A stretch of 64,000 nucleotides of DNA. It comes from CAZOAR01 sp964577985 (GTDB lineage: Bacteria; Gemmatimonadota; CAZMKB01; CAZNLH01). The stretch lies in contig CAZOAR010000006.1 in the NCBI GenBank assembly GCA_964577985.1, positions 1 through 64,000 on the forward strand, given 5' to 3'. Below are positions 24,691 through 33,549 of the stretch, piece by piece (position 1 is the first letter of the stretch; every line of letters starts with the position of its first letter). Under the pieces are notes generated by a model. That model ran no database searches, had not been told where the DNA came from, and saw only the letters and a list, made by a program, of their open reading frames with translations. Both the position numbers and the translations under genes were made by a program.

Positions 24691-27114
24691 ATGCTCAATA
24701 CGACTCGAGAATACGAGAAGAAAGTGAAGGATCTGCTCCCCTATCTGCTGATAGTCGTTGCGGTCACTCTTTCCTACTACGGCGTGCTTGCCGGAAAATA
24801 TGTCCTCCTCGACAGGGATCTCTACTGGTTCTTCTACCAGAACAGCCATTACCTGGCCCGGAGCCTCGCCGCCGGCAGGATTCCGTTGTGGAATCCGTAT
24901 GCATACGGCGGAGAGCCGTTTTTTGCCCAGGCGCAACCTGGCGTTCTCTATCCACTGCACTGGCTCTATTCATTCATACCCGTCGACGAGTTGTTCAGCA
25001 GACTGCTGGTCCTTCACGTGGCCATGCTCGGCGTGTTCTCCGCTCTGCTGGTCAGGGAACTCGGCGGAGGCCGAACGGCAGCGGCGCTTGGAGGCATTGC
25101 GATCGCCTTCAGTGGAATAACTGCCTCGTTGATCTATCTTCAGTCCTCTCTCTTCGCTATTGCCTGGCTGCCGCTAGCAATGTGGTCCCTGGTTCGCTCC
25201 CTCAGGAATGACTCCCCTTCTCATGCCATTCTATCTGGAATGATTTTCGGGATTATGATATATGTAGGCGGTATCGAGGTCCTGGCGATGGGGTTGTTTC
25301 TCGGTGCTGTCGTCCACCTTTTTCCCGGCCTTTTTCCAATAGCGGGGCCGACGCCCCGGGCGTCCCGCAGGTTTGCACTCTTCGGGTTGACGGTCCTGAC
25401 CATGTCACTCGTCAGTGCCGTTCAGCTCCTTCCCTTCTATGAACTGACGCGCTATTCCTACCGCACGGGCGGTGTCGACGTCAAGGAGGCACTTACCTGG
25501 TCGCTACGCCCGCAGGAATGGTTATACCTGGTTCTTCCGGATGTCTTCCGACGCGGAAAGGAGTTCTACTGGGTCGACCAGAACTGGCTAAGGACCATTT
25601 ATGTCGGGATAGTACCCGTTCTCCTCAGCCTTGCTTTCGTCCTGAAACTCCGAAAAAGGGCACTCGGCTTCCTGTGCCTGGGTGGTCTCTGTCTTCTTCT
25701 GGCTACAGGAGGGAATCTTCCCCTGTATGGCGACGTCATTCATTGGATACCCGGTCTGCGGTCGATTCGCTATCCTTCCAAGTTCCTGATGCTCATGGGA
25801 TTTGCAGTGGCTCTTTCTGCTCCGTTGGGATGGGAGCAGCTCAGGAATAGAGGGACCGATACATCCGCGAGCAGACGCTTTTCGCTTGTTTTCCTTGTGC
25901 TATCCATTATTTCCGCGTTGTCCCTTTTCCTGACGGAGTTTCTGGATGCATCCGTACAACATGCCCTGGCCGGCCTGGTCCAGAGAGATGAGCTGGAGCT
26001 CCTGCCAGGGGGAATCATCCACAACATCGACAGGCTCCTCGCCCTTTCAGCGGTCACCTCTCTGGCCATTTACGTCGCATCGAAAGAAGGCAGGATGCGT
26101 CGACTGGGAAGGGCCGCTCTCCCGCTTCTGCTGGTCGTGGACCTGATGGGGGCGATGCCATATGCTACAGTATTTCATGAGAAGGACTGCCTCGATTCAA
26201 AACCCGAACGCGCAGCCGAGCTGGAGAAGGAAGATAGAGAATTCCGCGTATTCTCGCACAACAGCCTGTGGAACAAGCAATTCCCCGACGTGAACGACCT
26301 CTTGAAGGCCGGCACCGGGCTCTTCATGCCGAACGCCACAATGCGGTATGGCATAGACCACAGCCAGGGATACAGGGTCCTCACTCTATCGAGGATCGAT
26401 CAGATCACCACCTCAATAGCGAGGACGAAAAAACCCGACCAATCCCGGCTTGTCGACCTCATGAACATTCGATATCTACTGTGGCCTTCCAGGATAGTAT
26501 CTCCGGACTATCGACTGATCGAATCGTCCGACAGCCTCTATTTTTACGAGAACAGGAGAGCTATGCCAAGGGCGTTCCTCGCCGAGGATTACAGGGTCTG
26601 CAGCACCGGTGTCGAGTTCCAGACGATAATGGAAGATCCGGAGTTCGATCCCCGCGGACTTGTTCTCCTCGACAAACGTCCTTCTCTTCCCGACGGGTGG
26701 AATGGCAAACCGGAGGAGAATGGAGGGGAGGAAGATGAGGTAACGATCACCAGTTATGCCCCGGAACGCGTGAGATTGACGGTACGATGCAGTGATCCGA
26801 AGTTCCTGGTCCTGGGCGACGCGTACTTCCCCGGATGGAAGGCCAGGGTCAACAACAAATCTACCGAGATATACAGGGCGGACTATGCGTTTCGCGCAAT
26901 CGCCATGGAGCCCGGCGAGAGTGTGGTGGAATTCACCTACGAGCCTGAAAGCCTCGCGATGGGGTCATGGATAAGCGCAGTAACGCTCTTTCTGCTCATG
27001 GGACTGGGGTTTATCACAGGGCCTCTCCTCAGGCCGTCAGCGGCCCTGTTGCGTGCAGCAGGCAATCATCTGCCCGAATTTCCCAGGGTCAAGACTCGCT
27101 CCTCCCACCAGTAG
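24691..27114 (+). CDS. YfhO-like large membrane protein (GT-C type fold)
   Basis: An 807-residue polytopic membrane protein with around 11-13 predicted helices in the first 480 residues and two near the end (about 760-785), plus a soluble domain between about 490 and 755. Early motifs (DRDLYWFF, GRIPLWNPYAYGGEPFFA, PGVLYPLHWLY) match YfhO/DUF-type relatives of GT-C glycosyltransferases, which use lipid-linked sugars at the outer face of the inner membrane. Substrate is unknown. It lies after the pilin genes, so a role in glycosylating surface proteins is conceivable but unproven. Its last 78 bases overlap the 3' end of tpiA tail to tail. Confidence 0.78.
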   Translation: MLNTTREYEKKVKDLLPYLLIVVAVTLSYYGVLAGKYVLLDRDLYWFFYQNSHYLARSLAAGRIPLWNPYAYGGEPFFAQAQPGVLYPLHWLYSFIPVDELFSRLLVLHVAMLGVFSALLVRELGGGRTAAALGGIAIAFSGITASLIYLQSSLFAIAWLPLAMWSLVRSLRNDSPSHAILSGMIFGIMIYVGGIEVLAMGLFLGAVVHLFPGLFPIAGPTPRASRRFALFGLTVLTMSLVSAVQLLPFYELTRYSYRTGGVDVKEALTWSLRPQEWLYLVLPDVFRRGKEFYWVDQNWLRTIYVGIVPVLLSLAFVLKLRKRALGFLCLGGLCLLLATGGNLPLYGDVIHWIPGLRSIRYPSKFLMLMGFAVALSAPLGWEQLRNRGTDTSASRRFSLVFLVLSIISALSLFLTEFLDASVQHALAGLVQRDELELLPGGIIHNIDRLLALSAVTSLAIYVASKEGRMRRLGRAALPLLLVVDLMGAMPYATVFHEKDCLDSKPERAAELEKEDREFRVFSHNSLWNKQFPDVNDLLKAGTGLFMPNATMRYGIDHSQGYRVLTLSRIDQITTSIARTKKPDQSRLVDLMNIRYLLWPSRIVSPDYRLIESSDSLYFYENRRAMPRAFLAEDYRVCSTGVEFQTIMEDPEFDPRGLVLLDKRPSLPDGWNGKPEENGGEEDEVTITSYAPERVRLTVRCSDPKFLVLGDAYFPGWKARVNNKSTEIYRADYAFRAIAMEPGESVVEFTYEPESLAMGSWISAVTLFLLMGLGFITGPLLRPSAALLRAAGNHLPEFPRVKTRSSHQ

Positions 27115-27807
27115 TCCATCTATGTCGGGCTCCGACATCAACGCTGCGGTGTTGGAGGGATTGGCGCTGCCGCCATACAGGATTGGAATTGACTCCGCAA
27201 GCTCAGCATTTACCCTTGAAGCAATCGCCTCTCTCAGCATCGCGTGTACTTCCTCGGCCTGAACGGGCGTGGCGGTAACCCCGGTCCCGATCGCCCAGAC
27301 CGGTTCGTAAGCGATATAGATCCCCGATAGTGCGACAGGGTCGATTCCATCGACGCCCTCGATAAGCGATTTTCTGGTTACGTCCTCTGTCTCACCGGCT
27401 TCACGCTCCTGCCTCGTCTCTCCGAGGCACAGGATGGGCTTCAACGATGCGGCAAGCGCAGCTTTGAGCTTCCGGTTGACTGTTTCGTTTGTCTCTCCGA
27501 AGTACTTCCTTCGCTCCGAATGTCCGATAAGGACAAACTCCGCGCCTGTGTCGGATATCATATCTGCGGAGACCTCCCCCGTGAACGCCCCTGAGCTCTC
27601 CCAGTACAGGTCCTGGGCGCCCACACCGGCACACCTCACCTGGCCCGTCAAATCCGCGGCCAGGGGAAGATACGGGTATGGCACAAAGAAGAGGGCCTCC
27701 ATGTCATCCTCTATCACGAAGTCTTCCAGGAGAAGCCTGAAATAATCCCTGATCTCACCTGCTGAGAGATTCATCTTCCAATTGGCTGCAAGGACTCTCT
27801 TCCTCAT
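27037..27807 (-). CDS. tpiA: Triosephosphate isomerase
   Basis: A 256-residue TIM barrel converting dihydroxyacetone phosphate and glyceraldehyde 3-phosphate. Substrate-binding Asn9 and Lys11 (AANWKMN), catalytic His96 (IGHSERR) and Glu168 (AYEPVWAIGTG), and the phosphate-gripping YGGSANPSN and GLLVGGASL are all present. Length is normal, so the tail-to-tail overlap with the YfhO-like gene involves real coding sequence. The ATG overlaps the pgk stop by 4 bases. Third gene of gap-pgk-tpiA. Confidence 0.97.
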   Translation of the reverse strand: MRKRVLAANWKMNLSAGEIRDYFRLLLEDFVIEDDMEALFFVPYPYLPLAADLTGQVRCAGVGAQDLYWESSGAFTGEVSADMISDTGAEFVLIGHSERRKYFGETNETVNRKLKAALAASLKPILCLGETRQEREAGETEDVTRKSLIEGVDGIDPVALSGIYIAYEPVWAIGTGVTATPVQAEEVHAMLREAIASRVNAELAESIPILYGGSANPSNTAALMSEPDIDGLLVGGASLDPGKFGQMIACCTQQGR

Positions 27808-29036
27808 CTGCTACCCCCCTGAGACGGATTTTCTCGTTCGGTCAGTACTTCCACCCCCGGAAGCGTCCTGCCCGCCAGGAATTCAAGCGACGCTCCGCCT
27901 CCGGTCGATATGTGACTTATCTCCTTTTCCAGGCCGGCGTTTCGCACGGCCGCAACCGAATCTCCGCCTCCAAGGAGGGTAAAGGCGCCGTGTCGGGTAG
28001 CCTCCGCGATAGACTTCGCTACATCGACGGTGCCGTGGGAGAAAGGCTCTATCTCGAAGATACCCATGGGGCCGTTCCAGACAACCGTTTTCGAGGCGAT
28101 GATCCGATCCCTGAATATCTCCCGTGTCAGCGGTCCTATATCGACGACCATCCAGCCATCAGGAATCTGACCGGCATCCGCAATCTCCCGCTGAGCTCCG
28201 GCATCCAGCGCTTTTGCAACCACGGAATCCTGCGGGAGGATAATCTCGCACCTTACGTCTTCCGATTCACTCAGTAGCGTACCGGCGACATCGATCCCGT
28301 CCTCGTCGACCAACGAGCTGCCAACCTGATGGCCCATCGCGGCGAAAAACGTGTTCGCCATGGCGCCGCCGATCAGTATGGCATCCACCTTTCCGAAAAG
28401 ATTCCGGATAACCCCTATCTTCCCTTTCACCTTGGCACCACCGATTATTGCCACAAAGGGTCTGGCGGGAAATGAGAGCGCCTTTGAGAGGGACTCAATC
28501 TCGCTCCGCATCAACAGGCCTGACACGGCGGGAGCAAGATAGTCCGCCACGCCAACCGTCGATGAGTGAGCACGGTGTGCCGTGCCGAAGGCGTCATCGA
28601 CAAAATAATCGCCAGCGAGCGAAAGGGCTCTGGAAAACTCAGGGTCATTATCTTCTTCGCCCGGATAAAAACGCACATTCTCCAGGAGAAAGACATCACT
28701 CTCGGGCAATCCTCTTATCTTCTCAACTGCTCCATCTCCTATCGGTTCTTCCACAAACACTACTTCTCTACCCAGGAGTTCCGCAAGCTTCCGCGATACA
28801 GGGGCCAGCGACAGGGATTTATTCCACTCTCCCCCGGGCCTGCCAAGATGGGAGACAAGCACTGTTCTCGCTTCTTTCTTGAGGAGATACCTTATCGTAG
28901 GAAGCGCGGCGACGATCCTGAGATCATCCGCGACATTTCCTGATTCATCGAGGGGGACATTGAAATCGACCCTGACGAGGGCCAGGCTCCCGCGCAGATC
29001 GCTGTCCGGGAGGTCCCTTACGCTCAACTTAGGCAT
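27804..29036 (-). CDS. pgk: Phosphoglycerate kinase
   Basis: A 410-residue cytoplasmic kinase of lower glycolysis. The signature RVDFNVPLD is near residue 23, SHLGRPGG near 62, the hinge and nucleotide site (GGAKVKGKIGVI) near 205, and the glycine-rich GGGDSVAA near 365. The ATG at 29036 overlaps the gap stop and has GGGAGGGG just upstream; a TTG one codon earlier is also possible. Regulated with gap and tpiA as one operon. Confidence 0.97.
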   Translation of the reverse strand: MPKLSVRDLPDSDLRGSLALVRVDFNVPLDESGNVADDLRIVAALPTIRYLLKKEARTVLVSHLGRPGGEWNKSLSLAPVSRKLAELLGREVVFVEEPIGDGAVEKIRGLPESDVFLLENVRFYPGEEDNDPEFSRALSLAGDYFVDDAFGTAHRAHSSTVGVADYLAPAVSGLLMRSEIESLSKALSFPARPFVAIIGGAKVKGKIGVIRNLFGKVDAILIGGAMANTFFAAMGHQVGSSLVDEDGIDVAGTLLSESEDVRCEIILPQDSVVAKALDAGAQREIADAGQIPDGWMVVDIGPLTREIFRDRIIASKTVVWNGPMGIFEIEPFSHGTVDVAKSIAEATRHGAFTLLGGGDSVAAVRNAGLEKEISHISTGGGASLEFLAGRTLPGVEVLTERENPSQGGSR

Positions 29037-30042
29037 CAACCCCTCCCAGCAATTTTGCCAGTTCTAAACAGCGGAGCGAATATGCCCACTCATTGTCGTA
29101 CCATGCCAGCACCTTGGCGAGCCTCCCGCCCATGATCCTGGTACACGGAGCATCGACGATGGATGAATGCGGATTCATGTTGAAATCGATGGAAACGAGT
29201 GGAGCCTCGCTGTACTCAAGTATCCCCTTGAGTTCGCCTTCTGACGCCTGTTTTAGTGCGTCATTGATCTCATTCTCTGTCGTGTCCCTGCTCAGTTGCA
29301 CGGAGAGATCGACGAGTGAGACATTGGGCGTGGGCACTCTCACCGCCAGTCCATCGAGCTTGCCCTCGAGTTCAGGCAGGACAAGTGCTACCGCCCTCGC
29401 TGCACCAGTCGTCGTGGGAATCATCGACACCGCCGCCGCTCGGGCTCGCCTCAGGTCCTTGTGGGGAAAATCGAGAATCCTCTGGTCGTTCGTGTAGGAA
29501 TGAATAGTAGTCATTACTCCATAATCGATACCGAACGTTTTGCTGAGGACGCTGGCGACCGGCGCCAGGCAGTTGGTCGTGCACGAGGCGTTGGACACGA
29601 CATGGTGATCATCCGGCCTGTATGTATCCTCGTTCACACCCAGAACGATCGTCGCGTCCACTCCCGCAGCGGGCGCGGAGATAATGACCTTCCTGGCCCC
29701 CGCTTCTATATGCCTGCCCGCCTTTTCTCTGTCCCTGAATAGACCTGTCGCCTCAAAGACCACATCGACTTCCATATCCTTCCACGGGAGGGCACCCGGA
29801 TCCCGCTCCTGGAGCACTCCGATATCCTTTCCATCCACGAGCAGCCCGTCACCCCTGACGTCCACTTCTCCCTCGAAAACACCCTGTACCGAATCGTACT
29901 TAAGGAGATGGGCGAGTGTTTCCGGGCTCGTCAGGTCATTGATAGCAATGAAGTCTATTCCTTCGACGTGGTGCCTTCTCGACGCCCGCAGGATGTTCCT
30001 TCCTATACGACCAAATCCGTTGATCGCAGCTCTGATTGCCAT
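29029..30042 (-). CDS. gap: Glyceraldehyde-3-phosphate dehydrogenase, type I
   Basis: A 337-residue glycolytic dehydrogenase. Nucleotide-binding INGFGRIGRN starts at residue 7; Asp36 in INDLT indicates NAD preference; catalytic Cys154 (NASCTTNCLAP) and His181 (HSYTNDQ) are present. The start ATG at 30042 lies behind GGAGGGAGGAAACCAA, while the frame open to 30153 adds residues with no family match. It heads gap-pgk-tpiA; a promoter was not clearly seen in the 190 bases upstream. Confidence 0.97.
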   Translation of the reverse strand: MAIRAAINGFGRIGRNILRASRRHHVEGIDFIAINDLTSPETLAHLLKYDSVQGVFEGEVDVRGDGLLVDGKDIGVLQERDPGALPWKDMEVDVVFEATGLFRDREKAGRHIEAGARKVIISAPAAGVDATIVLGVNEDTYRPDDHHVVSNASCTTNCLAPVASVLSKTFGIDYGVMTTIHSYTNDQRILDFPHKDLRRARAAAVSMIPTTTGAARAVALVLPELEGKLDGLAVRVPTPNVSLVDLSVQLSRDTTENEINDALKQASEGELKGILEYSEAPLVSIDFNMNPHSSIVDAPCTRIMGGRLAKVLAWYDNEWAYSLRCLELAKLLGGVDA

Positions 30043-30162
30043 TTGGTTTCCTCCCTCCAGACAGAGTCCTGATTGATGATTGTAAAAGTTATCGACAAAC
30101 GACAGACAGTCAACCGCTATTATTACCGGGGTTTCCCGCTCCTCCTGATCCATGAAGACGTA

Positions 30163-30189
30163 GAGCGCCGTCCCACTCCAGGGACGCTC
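30163..30189. terminator. Possible bidirectional hairpin between comF and gap
   Basis: GAGCG..GTCCC and GGGAC.GCTC form a stem of about nine pairs around a short loop, 43 bases after the comF stop. A clear T-tract is missing on either side, so termination is only a possibility. Confidence 0.35.
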
Positions 30190-30231
30190 TCTTGACTCGT
30201 TCTATCACTCGGCTCCCCACCACGTGTTTCC

Positions 30232-31026
30232 CTACCATGCGCCTGGATCATCAGAGGCACTATCTGCACGCCCGAATGAAGCCGATGAGACGCTGCGGGC
30301 TCCCGCGGCGAGGAGTGCCTCGCAGCACGCGCTGGTTGTAGCGCCGGTAGTTATTACGTCGTCGATCAGGATTATCCTCAGCCCGGATATCCCGCCCGCT
30401 CCCCGTCTCCTCACCTCGAAAGCACCCTTCACGTTGGAAACGCGCTTCCTGTAAGACAATCCAACCTGGGGACGACTCCACGCACGGCGCTGAAGCACCT
30501 CCCTGCCGACTGGTATTCCGACAAGGCCCGACAGTTCCTCCGCCAGGAGAGAGCTCTGGTTATATCCTCTCTCCCTTCTTCTTGCCCGAGCTATCGGCAC
30601 CGGGACCAGGAGATCCGCGTCCCAGAACACCCTGTCAAACCAGCGTGAGGAAGCCATCTTCAAGACAAGAGGCACAGCCAGCGCCTTCCATCCCTCATAC
30701 TTGAAGAGGCGGATCAGTTGCCCTCCCACACCTCTCATCCACGAAGATGATCGCATCCTGCTCAGCCTCTCCGGCAACCGTCCGCACATCACGCATCGGT
30801 ATCCTCTGTTTGGCGTTGTGGGAGTCCCGCACCTGGGACAGCTCGGTTCCTCAAGATACTCCACGTTGTCCAGGCATCCGCGACACACAAGATTACCCTG
30901 ATACCTCGGCGCGGAGACTGCGCTGTCGCCGGTTGGTTCGCGACAGACCAGGCAGACGGGCCTGAGGAGGAAATCGATGACATCCGTCACGGTGCCCGGT
31001 ACTTCAACCTCAATATCTGCCCTCAA
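30232..31026 (-). CDS. ComF family protein (phosphoribosyltransferase-like)
   Basis: A 264-residue protein of the ComF/GntX family. The N-terminal third carries four zinc-type cysteine pairs (CLVC, CRGC, CPRC, CVMC, about residues 25-80), and the C-terminal part the PRPP-binding motif ILIDDVITTGATTSAC. In naturally competent bacteria ComF acts at or after DNA uptake, but homologues exist in many non-competent species. The start is a TTG whose bases overlap the aroE stop (TTGA), making it the third gene of lgt-aroE-comF. Confidence 0.85.
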   Translation of the reverse strand: MRADIEVEVPGTVTDVIDFLLRPVCLVCREPTGDSAVSAPRYQGNLVCRGCLDNVEYLEEPSCPRCGTPTTPNRGYRCVMCGRLPERLSRMRSSSWMRGVGGQLIRLFKYEGWKALAVPLVLKMASSRWFDRVFWDADLLVPVPIARARRRERGYNQSSLLAEELSGLVGIPVGREVLQRRAWSRPQVGLSYRKRVSNVKGAFEVRRRGAGGISGLRIILIDDVITTGATTSACCEALLAAGARSVSSASFGRADSASDDPGAW

Positions 31027-31889
31027 GACGCACCCCTCATCCTCAAGGCCTCCAGAGCCGAGTCCCTCATGAGTCCTGTCGGGGGATCGCTGTCAAACCA
31101 TCTTGAAAAGGAGAGGGCTGCCTGCTGTACAAGCATCTCCAGACCACCGACGACCTCGACCCCAAGGGCCTCGCATTTCTTCATCAGAATCGTGGCCCCG
31201 CCGTATATAACGTCATAGAACAACTCCAGTCCTTCAACACACCGGGGATCCAGGGCAGGCGGGTCGTCGTCTATCCAACCGGCACTGGTGGCATTGATGA
31301 GAAAAGGGAAGTTCTCTTCCCCGGGGTTTCCGGTCTCACCATACCCCGCCGACCTGATCCTGCGTCCCGGAAAAAGGTCGGATAGGCGTGCTGCCAGCTC
31401 CTGTCCGCGCACTATATTGCGATTAACAATCAATATCCTGTCTGCCCCTTCGTTGAGCATAGCAAAAGCTACGCTCCTGGCGGCCCCCCCTGCACCGAGG
31501 ATAAGTGCCGACGAACCCGCGATCCTGTCTCTGAAACGCTCCGGCATGCCCATCAGGAATCCTCGAATGTCCGTGTTGTCTCCAAGACTCATTCCAGCAT
31601 CAGCCCAGAAAACATTACACACCCCCGTCAGGATTGATTCCTCGGCCGGAATATCGACCAGCGTCTGAGCCATCTCCTTGAACGGCACGGTAACATTACC
31701 GGAGAAACCCGAGTCGAGCAGAGACGGAAAAACCCTCTGAAAATTCTCAGGGGGAATGTCCAGCGTCGCGTAGTGGGCATCAATAGACAATTTCTCGAAG
31801 ACGGCATTGAACATCTGAGGAGAAACTGACCGGTCGACGGGATGGCCTACGAGGAGGAAAAGACTCGTCCGTGAAGTGACGCTCGTCAA
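31023..31889 (-). CDS. aroE: Shikimate dehydrogenase
   Basis: A 288-residue NADP-dependent enzyme reducing 3-dehydroshikimate in aromatic amino acid biosynthesis. Shikimate-binding SVSPQMFN near residue 22, catalytic Lys in NVTVPFK near 65, Asp in GDNTDIRG near 103, and the NADP loop GAGGAARS near 128 are all present. The start codon appears to be TTG at 31889, eleven bases after GGGAGG, overlapping the lgt stop as TTGA. The C-terminus ends with the usual helical LVQQAALSF segment. Confidence 0.93.
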   Translation of the reverse strand: MTSVTSRTSLFLLVGHPVDRSVSPQMFNAVFEKLSIDAHYATLDIPPENFQRVFPSLLDSGFSGNVTVPFKEMAQTLVDIPAEESILTGVCNVFWADAGMSLGDNTDIRGFLMGMPERFRDRIAGSSALILGAGGAARSVAFAMLNEGADRILIVNRNIVRGQELAARLSDLFPGRRIRSAGYGETGNPGEENFPFLINATSAGWIDDDPPALDPRCVEGLELFYDVIYGGATILMKKCEALGVEVVGGLEMLVQQAALSFSRWFDSDPPTGLMRDSALEALRMRGAS

Positions 31890-32698
31890 GTTCCCTCCCC
31901 TCCCATGGTGCCCACGGGCTTCTCCCCCGCAGGCCTGATTGAACCCGCTACAAGAAGGACCCCTCCAGCAAAAAGGGCAATGCTGAGGATCTGGTTGTAG
32001 CTGAATCTGGCGCCGGAAAGTGAGAATGACGACGATGAATCATAGTAACGCACGAAGTCGATCGTAAACCTCGACACAGAGTATAGTGCCAGGAAGAAAC
32101 CGAAGAGAAAACCCTCTCCATGCGGTCTCCTGTCCAGCGCCATGAGAATGAGAAAAATGACGAGGCCATAGAAGGAGGCATACAATTGTGTCGGATGCAG
32201 GGGTGTACCTGGAAATACCATACCGGCCTCGCTCCATGGAGGGAACACTCTCCCGACCGATGAAAGCGTCTCTCTTCCGAAACAACAGCCATTGAAGTAA
32301 CACCCCACGCGAGTAACCATTATCCCCACCGCCAGTGAGGGCGCCACAATGTCGGAAACTCGGAGGAATGATAATCCTCTGGCCGTCGTGAAGTAGTAGG
32401 CGACCGCGACCGCGAGAAGGACTCCCCCGTACATAGCCAGCCCACCCTGCCACACCTTGAGGATAGAGATAGGATCATGGGCGAAGTCGTCATAATGAAT
32501 CAGGACATAGTAGGCCCTCGCACCAACGATAGCAGCAAGGATGAGATAGATGGAAAGATCGTAAAGAGTGGAAGGCTGAACCCCTCTCTGCTCTCCCCTC
32601 TTTCCAGCCAGCCAGATACCCGTCAGAAACGCGATGGAGAGCAGGACTCCGTATGTCCTTATCTCAAATGGGCCTATCTCCAGCAGGACAGGATACAC
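31886..32698 (-). CDS. lgt: Prolipoprotein diacylglyceryl transferase
   Basis: A 270-residue inner-membrane enzyme with seven predicted helices that adds diacylglycerol to the lipobox cysteine of lipoproteins, such as the BtuF-like protein in this window. The family landmarks are the Y-G start (FEIRTYGVLLS), the substrate-binding GGLAMYGG near 85, and TRVGCYFNGCCFGRET near 128 and HPTQLYAS near 165. Translation starts at a GTG. First gene of the lgt-aroE-comF operon, 9 bases after the Yip1-like gene stop on the same strand. Confidence 0.95.
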   Translation of the reverse strand: MYPVLLEIGPFEIRTYGVLLSIAFLTGIWLAGKRGEQRGVQPSTLYDLSIYLILAAIVGARAYYVLIHYDDFAHDPISILKVWQGGLAMYGGVLLAVAVAYYFTTARGLSFLRVSDIVAPSLAVGIMVTRVGCYFNGCCFGRETLSSVGRVFPPWSEAGMVFPGTPLHPTQLYASFYGLVIFLILMALDRRPHGEGFLFGFFLALYSVSRFTIDFVRYYDSSSSFSLSGARFSYNQILSIALFAGGVLLVAGSIRPAGEKPVGTMGGEGT

Positions 32699-32707
32699 TC
32701 GTACACC

Positions 32708-33241
32708 TCAAAAGCCTGCGAAGGACACTGTCAGGATAGAAAAGACGAACATGAGAATGATGGCCTGGATAATCCATCCAATCAGGCAGACTCCGAGGGC
32801 CCTCACGGTGCTCGAATAGTCGAGGGCCTGCCTGACGGCAACAATCATCGCCGCAAGCATCCATACCGAGGAAACGAAAAAAACAATCGTACTGATCGGA
32901 GGGATAATGGCGAAGATCCTTATTATGCCCGGAGAACTCGAAAAACCGATTGTGCGAAGGAGTTCTCCCTGGTTAGAGTCTGTCTGTTTCTCGGGAAGAA
33001 TCTTCGTGCCAACGAGAAAAGTAATATATGCCCATATGTACCAGCCGATCAGGGCGCCGATCGTTCCAATGACGATCCCGCCGAATCCACCATCTGACCA
33101 GTTTCCGATTCCCGCCGCTACGCTGGAAATGACCACTACCGCTGTGGCCTGTTTCATCGACCCTTCATCTGCCTCTACTTCTTCGTACAGGTTCACATCG
33201 AGCTTTGCGGCCCGGATCATTCGATCCCGAAGTATCGACAT
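32708..33241 (-). CDS. Yip1-domain membrane protein
   Basis: About 177 residues from the ATG at 33241, which has GGGAGG six bases upstream; the longer frame to 33547 crosses the promoter region and is not coding. It has an N-terminal amphipathic cytoplasmic segment (residues 1-30) and five hydrophobic segments in the rest, the layout of bacterial Yip1/YIPF proteins. The role is unknown; such proteins often sit near lipoprotein or envelope genes. It is divergent from lexA and has its own promoter at 33294-33322. Confidence 0.75.
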   Translation of the reverse strand: MSILRDRMIRAAKLDVNLYEEVEADEGSMKQATAVVVISSVAAGIGNWSDGGFGGIVIGTIGALIGWYIWAYITFLVGTKILPEKQTDSNQGELLRTIGFSSSPGIIRIFAIIPPISTIVFFVSSVWMLAAMIVAVRQALDYSSTVRALGVCLIGWIIQAIILMFVFSILTVSFAGF

Positions 33242-33293
33242 GAGCATCCTCCCTTTTATGGTAGATCGATCGGCGCGCATAAGATTCATGAGA

Positions 33294-33322
33294 AGTATAC
33301 AATGATGCATATTTTTTTTCAA
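33294..33322 (-). promoter_or_regulatory. Promoter for the Yip1-like gene and lgt-aroE-comF
   Basis: TTGAAA (33317-33322) and TATACT (33294-33299) on the minus strand are separated by 17 bases, with an A/T-rich spacer. The first gene begins about 46 bases downstream of the predicted start point. Confidence 0.7.
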
Positions 33323-33456
33323 GACTCGATTTTCTTCGTGACTGATGTTGATGGAGATCCTGCTCAAAAGGCCACGAAGTCGGGCATCCAGGTTGATCGC
33401 CAAGGAGGAATATGGTCCCCCCCCTCGCGTTGCAGCTCTGGATCTCACAGAGAGAC

Positions 33457-33516
33457 CAGACACGCTTGACACAGACACGCGGCACACTTGACTTTCGCTT
33501 TTTATTCGCCTATATT
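33457..33516 (+). promoter_or_regulatory. lexA promoter with upstream direct repeats
   Basis: TTGACT (33488-33493), a 17-base spacer and TATATT (33511-33516) form the likely lexA promoter. Just upstream, CAGACACGC occurs twice (33457-33465 and 33472-33480), and TTGAC occurs at 33466 and 33488. A direct-repeat arrangement here may be a LexA operator of a non-classical type, since neither the CTGT-N8-ACAG nor the GAAC-N4-GTTC box is visible. Confidence 0.6.
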
Positions 33517-33549
33517 GTAACAAATGCTGAAAAACAGGAGGAAACATCC

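Noticed and set aside
24571..24960. 129-codon minus-strand open frame before the YfhO-like gene
   Set aside because: Largely antisense to the first part of the YfhO-like gene and without recognisable content.
29029..30153. Long N-terminal extension of GAPDH
   Set aside because: The first 37 codons lack family similarity, and the ATG at 30042 has a strong ribosome-binding site.
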